A stretch of DNA of 64,000 bases from Pseudodesulfovibrio nedwellii. Lineage in GTDB: Bacteria; Desulfobacterota; Desulfovibrionia; Desulfovibrionales; Desulfovibrionaceae. The notes below the pieces were generated by a model, which made no database searches, was not told the origin of the DNA, and saw nothing but the letters and a program-made list of their open reading frames with translations. Below are positions 25,803 to 34,496 of this stretch, one piece after another. Location: assembly GCF_027923765.1 (NCBI RefSeq), contig NZ_AP026709.1, positions 2,165,501-2,229,500 on the forward strand. The letters are read 5' to 3'. Position 1 is the first letter of the stretch, and every line of letters begins with the position of its first letter. Position numbers and translations under genes: made by a program.

Positions 25803-26627
25803 TTATTCAGCGACTTTCTTTGCCCGGAAGCGAATGTAGGCATCACGGACCGCCGCGTACTTGTCCACGGCACCTTCGGTCAGGACTTCGTATTCATTGC
25901 CTTTCAACTCAAGGGACAAAGTATTCAGGTTGTTGTAAACCCGAATCGCTGCGAACTCGATGAAGGTGAACCGACCATAAGTCAGGGGATCACAGTATGC
26001 GTCTGCCACCCAACCCACGGACTCACGGATAGAACTGGGGCCAATAAACGGCCAAACCAGATAAACACCATGACCGATACCGGCCTTGCCAAGCGTCTGA
26101 CCAAATCCGTCTGCTGTGGGACGTTCTGGCTCCCAATTGCGAGGTGTGCCACTGGTCACATCGCCCAGACCAAGGAGACCAAACGAAGTGTTGGCAATAA
26201 ATTTGGACGTCTCCATATAGGCGGCGTCAAATTTACCCGTCAAAATATTGTTGAGAAAACGAACCGGAAACAGCAGGTTGGTGAAAAAGTTATTCACCCA
26301 GCTACGAGGTTTGGCAGGGACCAGCCATGCGTATCCTTTTGCCGTAGGACGGAAAAAGCCGTGATACAGTGCGTCATTAATCTCGAACCAGACTCTATTC
26401 CAATAGTAAAGGGGGTCTGCCACGAGTTTATGTTCAGCATAATCGCCGTCAATATCATCAAAATCATCCTCATCACTGATATCACCAGCGGAGAACTGAG
26501 CAAGTTGCACCTGATCGTCAAGGGCGTTGGCATCAGCCGCAAAAGAAGCCCCCGCAAACCCCAAAAGTAGAGCTACGACGACCAAAAGAGTCAGCAAATT
26601 TCGATGTATTTCAGGCCCTGTTTTCAC
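25803..26627 (-). CDS. mlaA: MlaA/VacJ family outer-membrane lipid-asymmetry protein, without lipobox
   Basis: A 274-residue VacJ/MlaA protein. MlaA removes phospholipids from the outer leaflet of the outer membrane and hands them to MlaC. Family blocks are DPLYYWNRVWFEINDALY, FFTNLLFPVRFLNN and YLVWPFIGPSSIRESVG. The N-terminus is a Sec signal peptide ending SFAADAN; unlike E. coli MlaA there is no cysteine in the first 60 residues, so it is not a lipoprotein by sequence. The start is a GTG that overlaps the stop of mlaC (GTGA). Confidence 0.9.
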   Translation of the reverse strand: MKTGPEIHRNLLTLLVVVALLLGFAGASFAADANALDDQVQLAQFSAGDISDEDDFDDIDGDYAEHKLVADPLYYWNRVWFEINDALYHGFFRPTAKGYAWLVPAKPRSWVNNFFTNLLFPVRFLNNILTGKFDAAYMETSKFIANTSFGLLGLGDVTSGTPRNWEPERPTADGFGQTLGKAGIGHGVYLVWPFIGPSSIRESVGWVADAYCDPLTYGRFTFIEFAAIRVYNNLNTLSLELKGNEYEVLTEGAVDKYAAVRDAYIRFRAKKVAE

Positions 26628-27271
26628 GATGCAGGTTCTTCCTTATCATTATCGTCAGGATCATTTCTATCGAGTTTTTCAACCCGCTCATTAATCAATT
26701 TCAACAAATCCTCTGGCTTTCCTTCTTTGAGTACCGAAGAAAATTGACTCCGATAATTCATCACAAGGCTCACACCTTCGGCGACAACATCGTAAATCAT
26801 CCACTCTCCATGAACGATTTTCAAACGAAATTCAACTACAATCTTTTTGTCTTTGTCAATGATTTCCGTAAAGACTTTCGCCTTATTGCCGGAAACCAGC
26901 TCTTTCTTGTAGTTGACTTTCTCACCATTGTAGGCCGGAATGCGCTGAAGATAGGACCGCTCCAAAAGACGAACAAAGGCTTCTGTCAGATCGACACGCA
27001 TCTCTGGTGTCATTTTGAGCCAAGGTTTGCCTACCGAGTATTTGGTCACCAAGCCAAAATCGATATATTTTTCCGACGCCTTGCGCAGACGCGTAATGGC
27101 GGCATCATGCTTGTCAGGGTCCACCATATCCGGATCGGACAGCATAGTTATTAACTTGTCTGTCCCTTCCTTGACTCGATCCATCGGAGTCTGGTCAGCC
27201 GAGGCAACGGAACCGCTCCCGATAACCAAACAAACCAAAAACAACGATAAAAGTATCTTTTTCAACAGCAT
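26624..27271 (-). CDS. mlaC: MlaC (Ttg2D) periplasmic phospholipid shuttle
   Basis: A 215-residue exported protein of the MlaC/Ttg2D family, which carries phospholipid between the outer-membrane MlaA and the inner-membrane MlaFED complex. A signal peptide (LLSLFLVCLVIGSGSVASA) is followed by TDKLITML, YIDFGLVTKYSVGKPW, EAFVRLLERSY and the KIVHGEWMIYDVVAEGVSLVMNYRSQF block typical of the family. The start at 27271 (AAAGGA five bases upstream) is preferred over 27289. The Asp/Glu-rich tail after residue 195 is longer than usual. Confidence 0.92.
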   Translation of the reverse strand: MLLKKILLSLFLVCLVIGSGSVASADQTPMDRVKEGTDKLITMLSDPDMVDPDKHDAAITRLRKASEKYIDFGLVTKYSVGKPWLKMTPEMRVDLTEAFVRLLERSYLQRIPAYNGEKVNYKKELVSGNKAKVFTEIIDKDKKIVVEFRLKIVHGEWMIYDVVAEGVSLVMNYRSQFSSVLKEGKPEDLLKLINERVEKLDRNDPDDNDKEEPAS

Positions 27272-27294
27272 GCAGGTCCTTTCACACAAGATAT

Positions 27295-27741
27295 TTATAC
27301 TTTGCCAAAGGCAAACTTACTGATCAAATCCTCAAGATCTATAGCCGACTGAGTGTCAAACAAGGTGTCCCCGGGATTAACAGGATCACCAAGTCCGCCA
27401 GGCACTATCTTCACAAACTTGTCTCCGATAAGGCCGCTGGTCTTAATGGCAGCAATGGCGTCATCAGTCAACTTTACCTTCTTGTCGAGCATCATGGTAA
27501 TGGCCGCCACGCCTTTTTCCTGGTCCAAACCTATCTCGCTCACAAATCCGATTTCCACGCCAAACATCTGGATGGGGGCGTTCACTTTGAGCCCGGAAAT
27601 ATCCGTAAAGTTGGCTTTCACTACATAATATTTATCCGTGAACAACTGCACGTTGCCCAGCTTGACGCTCATGTAGACCACGGCGAGCAAACCCATGACT
27701 ACGAAAATTCCTACAGCAGTTTCTTTCTTCATTTTCAACAT
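27295..27741 (-). CDS. mlaD: MlaD substrate-binding subunit (MCE domain)
   Basis: A 148-residue inner-membrane protein with one N-terminal anchor (GIFVVMGLLAVVYMSV) and a single MCE domain (VKANFTDISGLKVNAPIQMFGVEIGFV, then AAIKTSGLIGDKFVKIVPG). MlaD forms the hexameric ring above the permease that receives lipids. Its length matches other single-MCE MlaD proteins. The start overlaps the end of mlaF by seven bases. Confidence 0.93.
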   Translation of the reverse strand: MLKMKKETAVGIFVVMGLLAVVYMSVKLGNVQLFTDKYYVVKANFTDISGLKVNAPIQMFGVEIGFVSEIGLDQEKGVAAITMMLDKKVKLTDDAIAAIKTSGLIGDKFVKIVPGGLGDPVNPGDTLFDTQSAIDLEDLISKFAFGKV

Positions 27742-28589
27742 CGGTCACCCTTTCGGATCGTTGTTTTTTCGCCAAGTATCTTATTGCAATTGAGCTTCAT
27801 CATGGACGGATCCAATGGCGGCATTGTCAACCGAGGAGCCGACCGCTCCTGAGTGGTCCGATCCAGAAAATGTCTCAAATATGGGTCTTCAGTTTTTTCA
27901 AGATCCTCAATGGTCCCCTGATACAAGCACTTGTGCTCTCCGAGAATCACCACGAAGTCGGCCAATGCACGCATACTCGACAGATCATGAGTGACTACGA
28001 CCATGGTCATGTCAAAATGACACATCATTTCAAGCAAAAGCAAATCCAACTCTGCGGACAGGATTGGATCCAAGCCGGACGTCGGTTCATCGCAAAATAA
28101 AACCTGCGGGTCCATGACCAAAGCACGGGCCAACCCAGCCCGTTTTCGCATGCCGCCGGACAGTTCATTGGGGTACAGCTCCAACGCATGTCCAAGACCG
28201 ACCATTTCCAATCGATCCTGCACAATACGCATTATCTGCGCTTCACCAAGTTTTGTGTGCTCACGGAGCGGCAAAGCCACGTTGTCCTTGAGCCGCAAAG
28301 ACCCGAGCATCGCACCATCCTGAAAAAGGACGCCGGTCCGCTGTCTGAGGCAATGCTGCTCCTTTGCCGATATGGCACTGACATCATGTCCGCCCATAAA
28401 AATTTTCCCACTGATGGGGGCCTGAAGCTGCAAAATATGTCTGATAAGCGTAGATTTGCCGCAGCCCGAACCGCCAACAACCATAGAAAGCTTCCCGCCA
28501 GGGAACTCTATATTCAAGTCACTGACCACCGGCCTGCCACCGTATCCAACGGCCAAGTCTTCAAGTCGTATGTTTGGTGCGTTACTCAC
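27735..28589 (-). CDS. mlaF: MlaF ATP-binding subunit
   Basis: ABC ATPase of the Mla phospholipid transport system, about 284 residues. Walker A GGSGCGKST, signature NELSGGMRKRAGLARAL and Walker B VLFCDEPTSGLDP are present, followed by the H-loop VVTHDLSS. The GTG at 28589 has a GGGG stretch five bases upstream; alternative GTGs at 28595 and 28604 are possible. It follows mlaE directly and overlaps mlaD. A 45-residue C-terminal extension (LTMPPLDPSMMKLN) is beyond the usual ATPase end. Confidence 0.92.
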   Translation of the reverse strand: MSNAPNIRLEDLAVGYGGRPVVSDLNIEFPGGKLSMVVGGSGCGKSTLIRHILQLQAPISGKIFMGGHDVSAISAKEQHCLRQRTGVLFQDGAMLGSLRLKDNVALPLREHTKLGEAQIMRIVQDRLEMVGLGHALELYPNELSGGMRKRAGLARALVMDPQVLFCDEPTSGLDPILSAELDLLLLEMMCHFDMTMVVVTHDLSSMRALADFVVILGEHKCLYQGTIEDLEKTEDPYLRHFLDRTTQERSAPRLTMPPLDPSMMKLNCNKILGEKTTIRKGDRC

Positions 28590-28597
28590 AGTCACCC

Positions 28598-29404
28598 CTA
28601 CCACAACAGCGACGTCAAAACATAGTCCGCCGCCAAGGTTACCACACAGGACTTGACCACGGCATTGGTTGTGGACTGACTCACTCCTTCCGGCCCTGCG
28701 TGCCCGGATCGGATATGGGTATAATACCCTTCAAAACAGCACACGGTGCAGACAAGCAAACCAAAGACGATGGACTTGACAAATCCGCCTTCGATGTCCT
28801 CCCAGCCCAAAGCTCCATTGACACGAGACCAATAGACACCGCCATTGGCACCCAACAACTTAACGCCAGTTAACCATCCGCCCCACAGGGCTATCAAATT
28901 GAAAAATGCAGTCAAAAGAGGGAAACTGATCAAACAGGCAGCCATTTTAGGAGCCACCAGATAGCGCATGGGATTGATATCCATGATGGTCAGGGCATCA
29001 ATCTGTTCGGAAATACGCATGACGCCGATTTCAGCAGTCATGGCGGAACCGGCCCGGCCTGTCAGCATGATCGCGGTAAGAACTGGGGCCAACTCGCGGA
29101 CCATGGACAAGGCGACGCCTGTACCAAGGAATCCGTCAGCACCAAACACGGAAAGAGCATAATAGAGCTGCATGCCCATGACCATGCCGGTGAATAGACC
29201 GATCAAAGCGATAACGCTCACGGACTGAACACCTATAAAATATATCTGACGGACTATCTTGGAGAACTGCCCCCGACCGGCAAAGATCAGACGCAACGAA
29301 TCAAGGAGGAAAAGAAACATCCCCCCGATTTCATCAACAATTTCCCGGCACAGTGTACAGGGAAACAAGATAGGTATAGAAAACTCCCGCGTCTTATCAG
29401 CCAT
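28598..29404 (-). CDS. mlaE: MlaE permease subunit
   Basis: Inner-membrane permease of the Mla system (268 residues, five to six helices). Conserved segments: FIGVQSVSVIALIGLFTGMVMGMQ, RELAPVLTAIMLTGRAGSAMTAEIG and MRISEQIDALTIMDINPMRYLVAPK. First gene of the mlaE-F-D-C-A cluster. No STAS-domain mlaB gene is found in the cluster. The ATG at 29404 has only a weak binding site; a perfect 8-bp inverted repeat lies nine bases upstream. Confidence 0.93.
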   Translation of the reverse strand: MADKTREFSIPILFPCTLCREIVDEIGGMFLFLLDSLRLIFAGRGQFSKIVRQIYFIGVQSVSVIALIGLFTGMVMGMQLYYALSVFGADGFLGTGVALSMVRELAPVLTAIMLTGRAGSAMTAEIGVMRISEQIDALTIMDINPMRYLVAPKMAACLISFPLLTAFFNLIALWGGWLTGVKLLGANGGVYWSRVNGALGWEDIEGGFVKSIVFGLLVCTVCCFEGYYTHIRSGHAGPEGVSQSTTNAVVKSCVVTLAADYVLTSLLW

Positions 29405-29412
29405 AATCTACT

Positions 29413-29430
29413 CACATCATTTATGATGTG
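29413..29430. promoter_or_regulatory. Perfect palindrome in the mlaE leader
   Basis: CACATCAT-TT-ATGATGTG, an 8-bp inverted repeat with a 2-base centre, ending nine bases before the mlaE ATG. As RNA it could hide the weak ribosome binding site; as DNA it could be an operator. Function not known. Confidence 0.4.
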
Positions 29431-29585
29431 TCGGAAAAAAAACGTTCATAAGGCAAACAACCCAAGTACTATAAAGAGCAAAGTATCAAGTACGACATGT
29501 ACCTAAAATAGTATTAAACAGCAAGACCGTGAGGCGTTTTCCTTGCGATTCACGATATTTTCCCGATTTTCCCTACCATTGGTCT

Positions 29586-30200
29586 CTACTTTTTCCCATC
29601 TTTGCCATTCTTACGGGTCCACCAGTCTGGGTCCGGTCCCAAAAACCACCAGTCCTTATGGTCTGTTTTAGCGATAGTTTCGGCCAGCTCCTTTCCCCAT
29701 TGAGTACGCACCCGCTGCAATGCAGATTCCAACCATTGACCTGCATATTTATTGCCGTGATCGAACTCTTCCTTGAGATTCATGATAAAATCCAACTGGT
29801 CGGCATCCTGCGCCAACTGGGCCTCAAGGGTTGCTGTTTCTTCCAGCTCTTCCCAATAGCCGAGCATTGCGTCTTCCAGCCCGGTACCGCCGCAGGCGTG
29901 CTTCAAAGCCTCGACTCGGTCCGAGCTGTTATAAATCCGGTTCACGTAGTTGAAATCCCCGGTACGCGCCTCGTGCAGGTCATGAAACAGGCACATATAT
30001 GTCGTGCGAGCCACATCCGCATCAGCCATTAGCGCAAGCACATGCCCGATGACTGCTGTCCGAAAAGAATGTTCAGCCACGTTCTCGGAGCCTGAACCCA
30101 AAAACTGATAGCCGGTTCTTGGCGTCTTGCGCAACATGCCGCATTCATTCAAAAAATCAACTATTCGGGTCAATTTGTCCCGACCTGTCATATCAACCAT
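29586..30200 (-). CDS. HD-domain phosphohydrolase (YfbR/HDDC2-like)
   Basis: A 204-residue metal-dependent HD-domain protein. The metal ligands are His44 (AEHSFRT), His73-Asp74 (LFHDLHEARTGD) and a later Asp in QDADQLDFIM, in the arrangement of the YfbR/HDDC2 nucleoside 5'-monophosphatase group. Dephosphorylation of (deoxy)nucleoside monophosphates is therefore likely but not shown. The start at 30200 is supported by GGAGG seven bases upstream; that GGAGG lies within the repeat P module. A longer frame to 30278 reads through the repeat and is rejected. Confidence 0.85.
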   Translation of the reverse strand: MVDMTGRDKLTRIVDFLNECGMLRKTPRTGYQFLGSGSENVAEHSFRTAVIGHVLALMADADVARTTYMCLFHDLHEARTGDFNYVNRIYNSSDRVEALKHACGGTGLEDAMLGYWEELEETATLEAQLAQDADQLDFIMNLKEEFDHGNKYAGQWLESALQRVRTQWGKELAETIAKTDHKDWWFLGPDPDWWTRKNGKDGKK

Positions 30201-30209
30201 GAGGATGCC

Positions 30210-30315
30210 TCCGGCGGCTGGGGGAAAAGAAAGGCTCTCCCTCTCTCTTCCCCCAGCCCCCCATCCCATCCCTTTCAAAGCGCTTTATTGCTGCTTCGTA
30301 GGGATAAAGATGGGA
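30210..30315. repeat. Dispersed intergenic repeat, P module copy 1
   Basis: Contains CCTCCGGCGGCTGGGGG (30209-30225), the shared string CCCCCAGCCCCCCATCC and a tail with GCTGCTTCGTAGGGA. The CAGCCCCCCATCC block and the following 50 bases resemble 37830-37897 and 48812-48882. It provides the ribosome binding site region of the HD gene on the minus strand. Confidence 0.65.
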
Positions 30316-30338
30316 GCGTATTGCATTAATTATTCTAT

Positions 30339-30536
30339 TTATTTGTCAGGGAAACGTTCGGAGCAAAGTTCTCCGGCCGCCCCCCAGTTGTCTTTAGGAA
30401 CTTCTTCGATAATGACCGTCACGGCTTCAATCCGACAACCGAGAATTTTAACAATCTCACGGGTAAAAGTTTCCACGAGTTCGCGCTTCTTTTCCTTGGG
30501 CGTTCCAGCCCATGTCTGCAAAGTTAGTATCGGCAT
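30339..30536 (-). CDS. 4-oxalocrotonate tautomerase family protein
   Basis: A 65-residue tautomerase-superfamily protein. After removal of the start Met the N-terminal proline (MPILTLQTWAGT) is the catalytic base of this family; EKKRELVETFTREIVKILG is the conserved helix. Such small proteins form hexamers and act on enol or keto compounds; the substrate here is unknown. It lies ten bases downstream of argJ on the same strand and may share its transcript. Confidence 0.88.
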   Translation of the reverse strand: MPILTLQTWAGTPKEKKRELVETFTREIVKILGCRIEAVTVIIEEVPKDNWGAAGELCSERFPDK

Positions 30537-30545
30537 TGTCTTCTC

Positions 30546-31727
30546 CTACGAGCGGTAATCCGCGTTGATACTCACGTATTCCTTCGTCAAATCCGAAGCG
30601 AGCAGCATGGAGCTACCCGGGCCACCACCAATATCTATATGAATAACGATATCCCGCTCGCTCATGATGGGACCGAGCAAATCGTCCATATCACCGGGTT
30701 CAGGAGTTCCGTTATGAAACACAAGAATTCCACCAATTTTCAGCACGAGATTATTGGCCTTGAAATCCGCACCGGAATAACCGGCTGCACAAATAATACG
30801 GCCCCAATTAGGATCAGAACCAAACAACGCGGTTTTGACCAACGGGGAATTACCCACGGCTCGTGCCACCAGCTCAGCGTCCTCATCCGTCTTGGCGCCG
30901 GACACTTGAATAAAGGCAACCTTGGTACCACCTTCGGCATCCATGACTATTTTATAAGCCAAATCTTCCAGCACATTCAGCAGGTGCTTACGCAACAAAA
31001 TATAATCTTCTTCGGACTCAATGGACACACCGGATGCGCCATTGGCAAGGGCCATAACACAATCATTGGTCGACATGTCGCCATCCACAGTCACTCGATT
31101 GATGGACAGATTCACGCAATCAACAAGCATGGCCTGCCACGCCTCGGCGGAAATATCTGCATCGCAAACGATGAATGAAAGCATGGTTGCCATGTTCGGG
31201 GAAATCATGCCTGCCCCCTTGCACATACCGAGCAGGCGAACTTCGCCGCCTTTGAGCTCAAAAGACACATCACACAACTTGTGTACGGTATCCGTCGTCA
31301 TGATGGAATGGGCCGTATCTTCCGGCGTGGCAACACCAAGGTTCTCGCCAAGCGCAGGCATGGCTTTTTCCCATTTAGCCATATCGAACTGTGCACCGAT
31401 AACGCCGGTGGAAGCAGGAAGCAATTCATCAGCCGGAACATTCAGTGCTTTGGCTGCCAGATTCAGGGTTTCACGACAATTGGCGCGCCCTTCGTCACCG
31501 GTACAGGCGTTGGCTTGCCCGGAATTAATCAGGAACCCGGACATTTTTCGTCCGTCTGCCAGCATTTCCTGACACTGCAACACCGGTGCAGCCTTAAATT
31601 TATTCGTAGTAAACACGCCTGCGGCCACGGCCGGAGTGCTGCTGACAATAGCTCCAAGATCGAGCTTGCCCGGTTTCTTGAACGACGCCGCAGTAGCAGC
31701 AAAAGTATATCCAACGGGTATATTCAT
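30546..31727 (-). CDS. argJ: Bifunctional ornithine acetyltransferase/N-acetylglutamate synthase
   Basis: Arginine biosynthesis, cyclic acetyl route: transfers acetyl from N-acetylornithine to glutamate and can also use acetyl-CoA. The 393-residue precursor is self-cleaved before a threonine in the motif KGAGMISPNMATML (near residue 185), giving alpha and beta chains. Other blocks: NSGQANACTG and SDPNWGRIICAAGYSG. GGAG six bases upstream supports the start at 31727 over 31739. The neighbour on the other side is a divergent TauE-type gene. Confidence 0.95.
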   Translation of the reverse strand: MNIPVGYTFAATAASFKKPGKLDLGAIVSSTPAVAAGVFTTNKFKAAPVLQCQEMLADGRKMSGFLINSGQANACTGDEGRANCRETLNLAAKALNVPADELLPASTGVIGAQFDMAKWEKAMPALGENLGVATPEDTAHSIMTTDTVHKLCDVSFELKGGEVRLLGMCKGAGMISPNMATMLSFIVCDADISAEAWQAMLVDCVNLSINRVTVDGDMSTNDCVMALANGASGVSIESEEDYILLRKHLLNVLEDLAYKIVMDAEGGTKVAFIQVSGAKTDEDAELVARAVGNSPLVKTALFGSDPNWGRIICAAGYSGADFKANNLVLKIGGILVFHNGTPEPGDMDDLLGPIMSERDIVIHIDIGGGPGSSMLLASDLTKEYVSINADYRS

Positions 31728-31841
31728 TAGTTTCTCCATATCAGATTTCTCAGTCAGATCTTTGCTTTACCTCAGAGTGCGCCGTGTGAAAAGGGGGAAC
31801 ATGTTGCAGGACTATGACAGAAGGCGTAACACGACGAGTTA

Positions 31842-32576
31842 ATGGAACCTCTCATAATCGCACTCGTTCTCGCCACTTTCTTTTTCGCGGCCTTCATGAA
31901 AGGAACGGCAGGTCTCGGTTTCGCCACCACCTGTCTGGGGATCATGGCGAGTTATCTCGACTTACGACTGGCTATCCCACTGGTCATCATTCCGTCCCTA
32001 CTCTCAAATACCATGGTCATGATAGACGCCGGAAACTTCTGGTCCATCTTTCGCCGGTTCTGGCCATTATATTTCTCTGCTCTGCCCGGCCTCTTTCTCG
32101 GATTATGGATACTCGGCAGCAATGAAACGGATCTGCCCCGCATGGTACTTGGTACAACCATGGTTTTGTATGGTGCATGGGGATTGTGGCGTGGCCATCT
32201 TTCGCTGAAACAAACCAAACCGCTTGAGATGTGCGTTGGCCTCCTGACCGGCTTAATCAACGGACTGACCGGCTCCCAAATTATGCCCATCATGCCTTAT
32301 CTCATGTCTCTGAACATCTCCAAAGATGAATTGGTGCAGGCCATCAACACTTCGTTCACCATTGCCAGCCTCGTCATGCTCGCGGGATTGGGAAAACTGG
32401 GCCTGATCTCCATTGAGAACATGATTCTCTCAACGGTGGGAATCATTCCCGTGGGTTTGGGGATATGGCTTGGCGGCAAGGTACGCCGCAAATTACCGGA
32501 AACCGTATTCCGCAAAATAGTACTCGCTCTGATAGGGTTGCTCGGACTCGGACTTGTCATACGCGGCATGCTCTAA
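31842..32576 (+). CDS. TauE/SafE family membrane exporter
   Basis: A 244-residue membrane protein with about seven to eight helices and the N-terminal family pattern FAAFMKGTAGLGFATTCLGIMAS; a second repeat half carries LTGLINGLTGSQIMPIMPYLMSLNIS. TauE/SafE proteins export sulfite, sulfoacetate or related anions. In a sulfate reducer this could move sulfite or an organosulfur anion, but the substrate cannot be read from sequence. The ribosome binding site is weak. Confidence 0.87.
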   Translation: MEPLIIALVLATFFFAAFMKGTAGLGFATTCLGIMASYLDLRLAIPLVIIPSLLSNTMVMIDAGNFWSIFRRFWPLYFSALPGLFLGLWILGSNETDLPRMVLGTTMVLYGAWGLWRGHLSLKQTKPLEMCVGLLTGLINGLTGSQIMPIMPYLMSLNISKDELVQAINTSFTIASLVMLAGLGKLGLISIENMILSTVGIIPVGLGIWLGGKVRRKLPETVFRKIVLALIGLLGLGLVIRGML

Positions 32577-32641
32577 CCCTTGCAATCACCGACTTGACGG
32601 GGCATAGAATAAGCACGAACTAGCAACCTAAGGAGCCATAC

Positions 32642-33121
32642 ATGCGTATATCCATTTCCCGTCTGACTCTGACCGCACTGGCCGTCGTAATGTTCTCTCT
32701 GCCCGCACTGGCTGGCCGAGAAATTAATCTATCCAAAGGCCAAACCATCTATGTCCCGGTATATTCTCACATCTATCAGGGCATCAAAGGTAAACCTTAC
32801 AATCTGTCCGCCCTGCTTTCCATCCGCAATGTGGATTACAACGATTTCATCACAGTCACTGCGGTTCAATATTACGATGACAATGGCAAAATGCTGAAAT
32901 CATACTTTGAAAAACCAATCACCATTCCGCCCATGGGAACAACTGAAGTCCATATACCTGAACGCGACACTTCAGGCGGTTCCGGGGCAAACTTCACGGT
33001 GGTATGGGAAAGTGCCAAGAAGGTTTCCACACCAATCATTCAGGCGGTCATGATCGGCACGGCCTCAACACAAGGCATATCCTTTGTGTGTGACGGCGTA
33101 GCTATCGAAGAAAAGGAATAG
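32642..33121 (+). CDS. DUF3124 exported protein
   Basis: A 159-residue protein with a signal peptide (LTLTALAVVMFSLPALA, cleavage after ALA) and a beta-rich mature domain typical of DUF3124: SKGQTIYVPVYSHIYQG, LSIRNVDYNDFITVTAVQYYDDNGK and GTTEVHIPERDTSGGSGANF. Function unknown; probably periplasmic. AAGGAG precedes the start. It follows the TauE gene by 65 bases on the same strand. Confidence 0.85.
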   Translation: MRISISRLTLTALAVVMFSLPALAGREINLSKGQTIYVPVYSHIYQGIKGKPYNLSALLSIRNVDYNDFITVTAVQYYDDNGKMLKSYFEKPITIPPMGTTEVHIPERDTSGGSGANFTVVWESAKKVSTPIIQAVMIGTASTQGISFVCDGVAIEEKE

Positions 33122-33148
33122 TTCCACCCCGCCACATCCAAAAACAGA

Positions 33149-33634
33149 TTACTTCGTCACGCCGAGCAATCCGTTGACCGCGGCCATAACAGCCTGTCCC
33201 TTGATGTCTTCACGGGAACCGGAAAAGTTATACAGACGTGCACGGGTACCGGACGGCCAGGCCCATGCCATCCAGACAGTTCCGACGGGTTTGTCAGGAG
33301 TTCCACCGCTCGGTCCGGCAATGCCTGAAATTGCCACGGAAACACGCGCACCCACAGCCTTGAGCACTCCTTGCGCCATGGCCAAAACCACGGGTTCGGA
33401 AACCGCACCATGTTTTTCCAAAATTTCCGATGATACACCAAGCAAGTTGGTCTTGACCTCATTCGAGTAAGCGACCACCGACCCGGCAAACCACTCCGAA
33501 CTGCCGGGCGTGTCGGTCAGGATGCTTGCCAACAGCCCCCCGGTACACGATTCGGCAGTGGCAAGGTAGTTATCTTCCACGCGCAGGCATTCGCCCAATT
33601 CAACAACAGCTCGAGAAATAAGATTCATATCCAT
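33149..33634 (-). CDS. pncC: Nicotinamide-nucleotide amidase (CinA C-terminal family)
   Basis: A stand-alone CinA C-terminal domain (PncC) of 161 residues, which deamidates nicotinamide mononucleotide in NAD recycling. Conserved segments: LATAESCTGGLLASILTDTPGSSEWFAGSVVAYSNEVK and VAISGIAGPSGGTPDKPVGTVWMAW. The start at 33634 has GGAGG five bases upstream; an extension to 33646 would include this site in the coding region. The CinA molybdopterin-binding half is absent, as in other short forms. Confidence 0.92.
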   Translation of the reverse strand: MDMNLISRAVVELGECLRVEDNYLATAESCTGGLLASILTDTPGSSEWFAGSVVAYSNEVKTNLLGVSSEILEKHGAVSEPVVLAMAQGVLKAVGARVSVAISGIAGPSGGTPDKPVGTVWMAWAWPSGTRARLYNFSGSREDIKGQAVMAAVNGLLGVTK

Positions 33635-33720
33635 TACGTCCTCCAAGTACGTGTTTACAAAATCTCTGAATAGGTTGCAATCTCGACCTGTCCGTTTGTA
33701 TTATCACCAAAGGAGGACCA

Positions 33721-34143
33721 ATGACCGTCACACCATCTGACTTGGCGAAACTGGCACTTGAACGCCACCGTCTCCCGTGGAACTGGAGTTTACAGTTCGC
33801 GGCACTGGTCCTTTTTTGCCTGATGCTTCTCTTTCACAGCCCGTTATTCCTAACTGCCACGATTATTCTTTGCGCGACCGGATTTCTCCGTTTAAACATG
33901 GATGAACCACCGGACAACTTGTGGTTTCGATTTGTAATGGCTGGCATCGAATGGGAAAAAGACTGGATCGCCGCCCCCTGGAACTGGGTCAAATGGACCA
34001 AGTTCATTTTCATATTCATCATCACTATCGTTTTCCTCTGGGCTCTCTGGGTCCGCGAGGCGGCAACCCTCGGATTGATTCTGGGTTTTGCTGTTCTGAT
34101 CAGGGTTGTGATTGAGAATATTGATAATGGAATTGAGCCGTAA
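33721..34143 (+). CDS. Hypothetical membrane protein
   Basis: A 140-residue protein with about four membrane helices (two at about 25-60, two at about 97-130) separated by a Trp-rich loop (MDEPPDNLWFRFVMAGIEWEKDWIAAPWNWVKW). AAAGGAGGA precedes the ATG. No family recognised. It is the last gene before a 968-base gene-free region. Confidence 0.75.
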   Translation: MTVTPSDLAKLALERHRLPWNWSLQFAALVLFCLMLLFHSPLFLTATIILCATGFLRLNMDEPPDNLWFRFVMAGIEWEKDWIAAPWNWVKWTKFIFIFIITIVFLWALWVREAATLGLILGFAVLIRVVIENIDNGIEP

Positions 34144-34340
34144 TTTGTTGCAGCGCATTCTTTTGCCGTAAGGATAAGAAGAGGAAGAAAGGAAGGAAGA
34201 ACATCTTTCTTTGATGGGCGTTGCGTGCTTTCGCAGTGAGGGGGCAAACGGTATTGTTTCAAAAGTTTCGCCTTTACGGCGACCTGCTTTTTTTGAGGCG
34301 AAAAAAAGGAGGCAAAAAACGCCTTCTTCGCTGTGCGCCT

Positions 34341-34453
34341 GATAGCGAACCCAAGAGCCTGTACGCGACTTCATTGCCCGACAAGATTGCCTGTGACACA
34401 GACTCGGTCGGGCTACGTTACGCCGCGCGGGACAGGCTCTAAGGCCCGCTATC
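34341..34453. repeat. Nested long inverted repeat
   Basis: Three collinear arm pairs fold into one 113-base hairpin: GATAGCG/CGCTATC (34341-34347, 34447-34453), AGAGCCTGT/ACAGGCTCT (34354-34362, 34432-34440) and CCCGAC/GTCGGG (34377-34382, 34407-34412), capped by CTGTGACACAG. Confidence 0.7.
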
Positions 34454-34496
34454 AATTGCCCGTCGCTGTAAGATGTTTTTGGGTGTAGGTGTTCAT

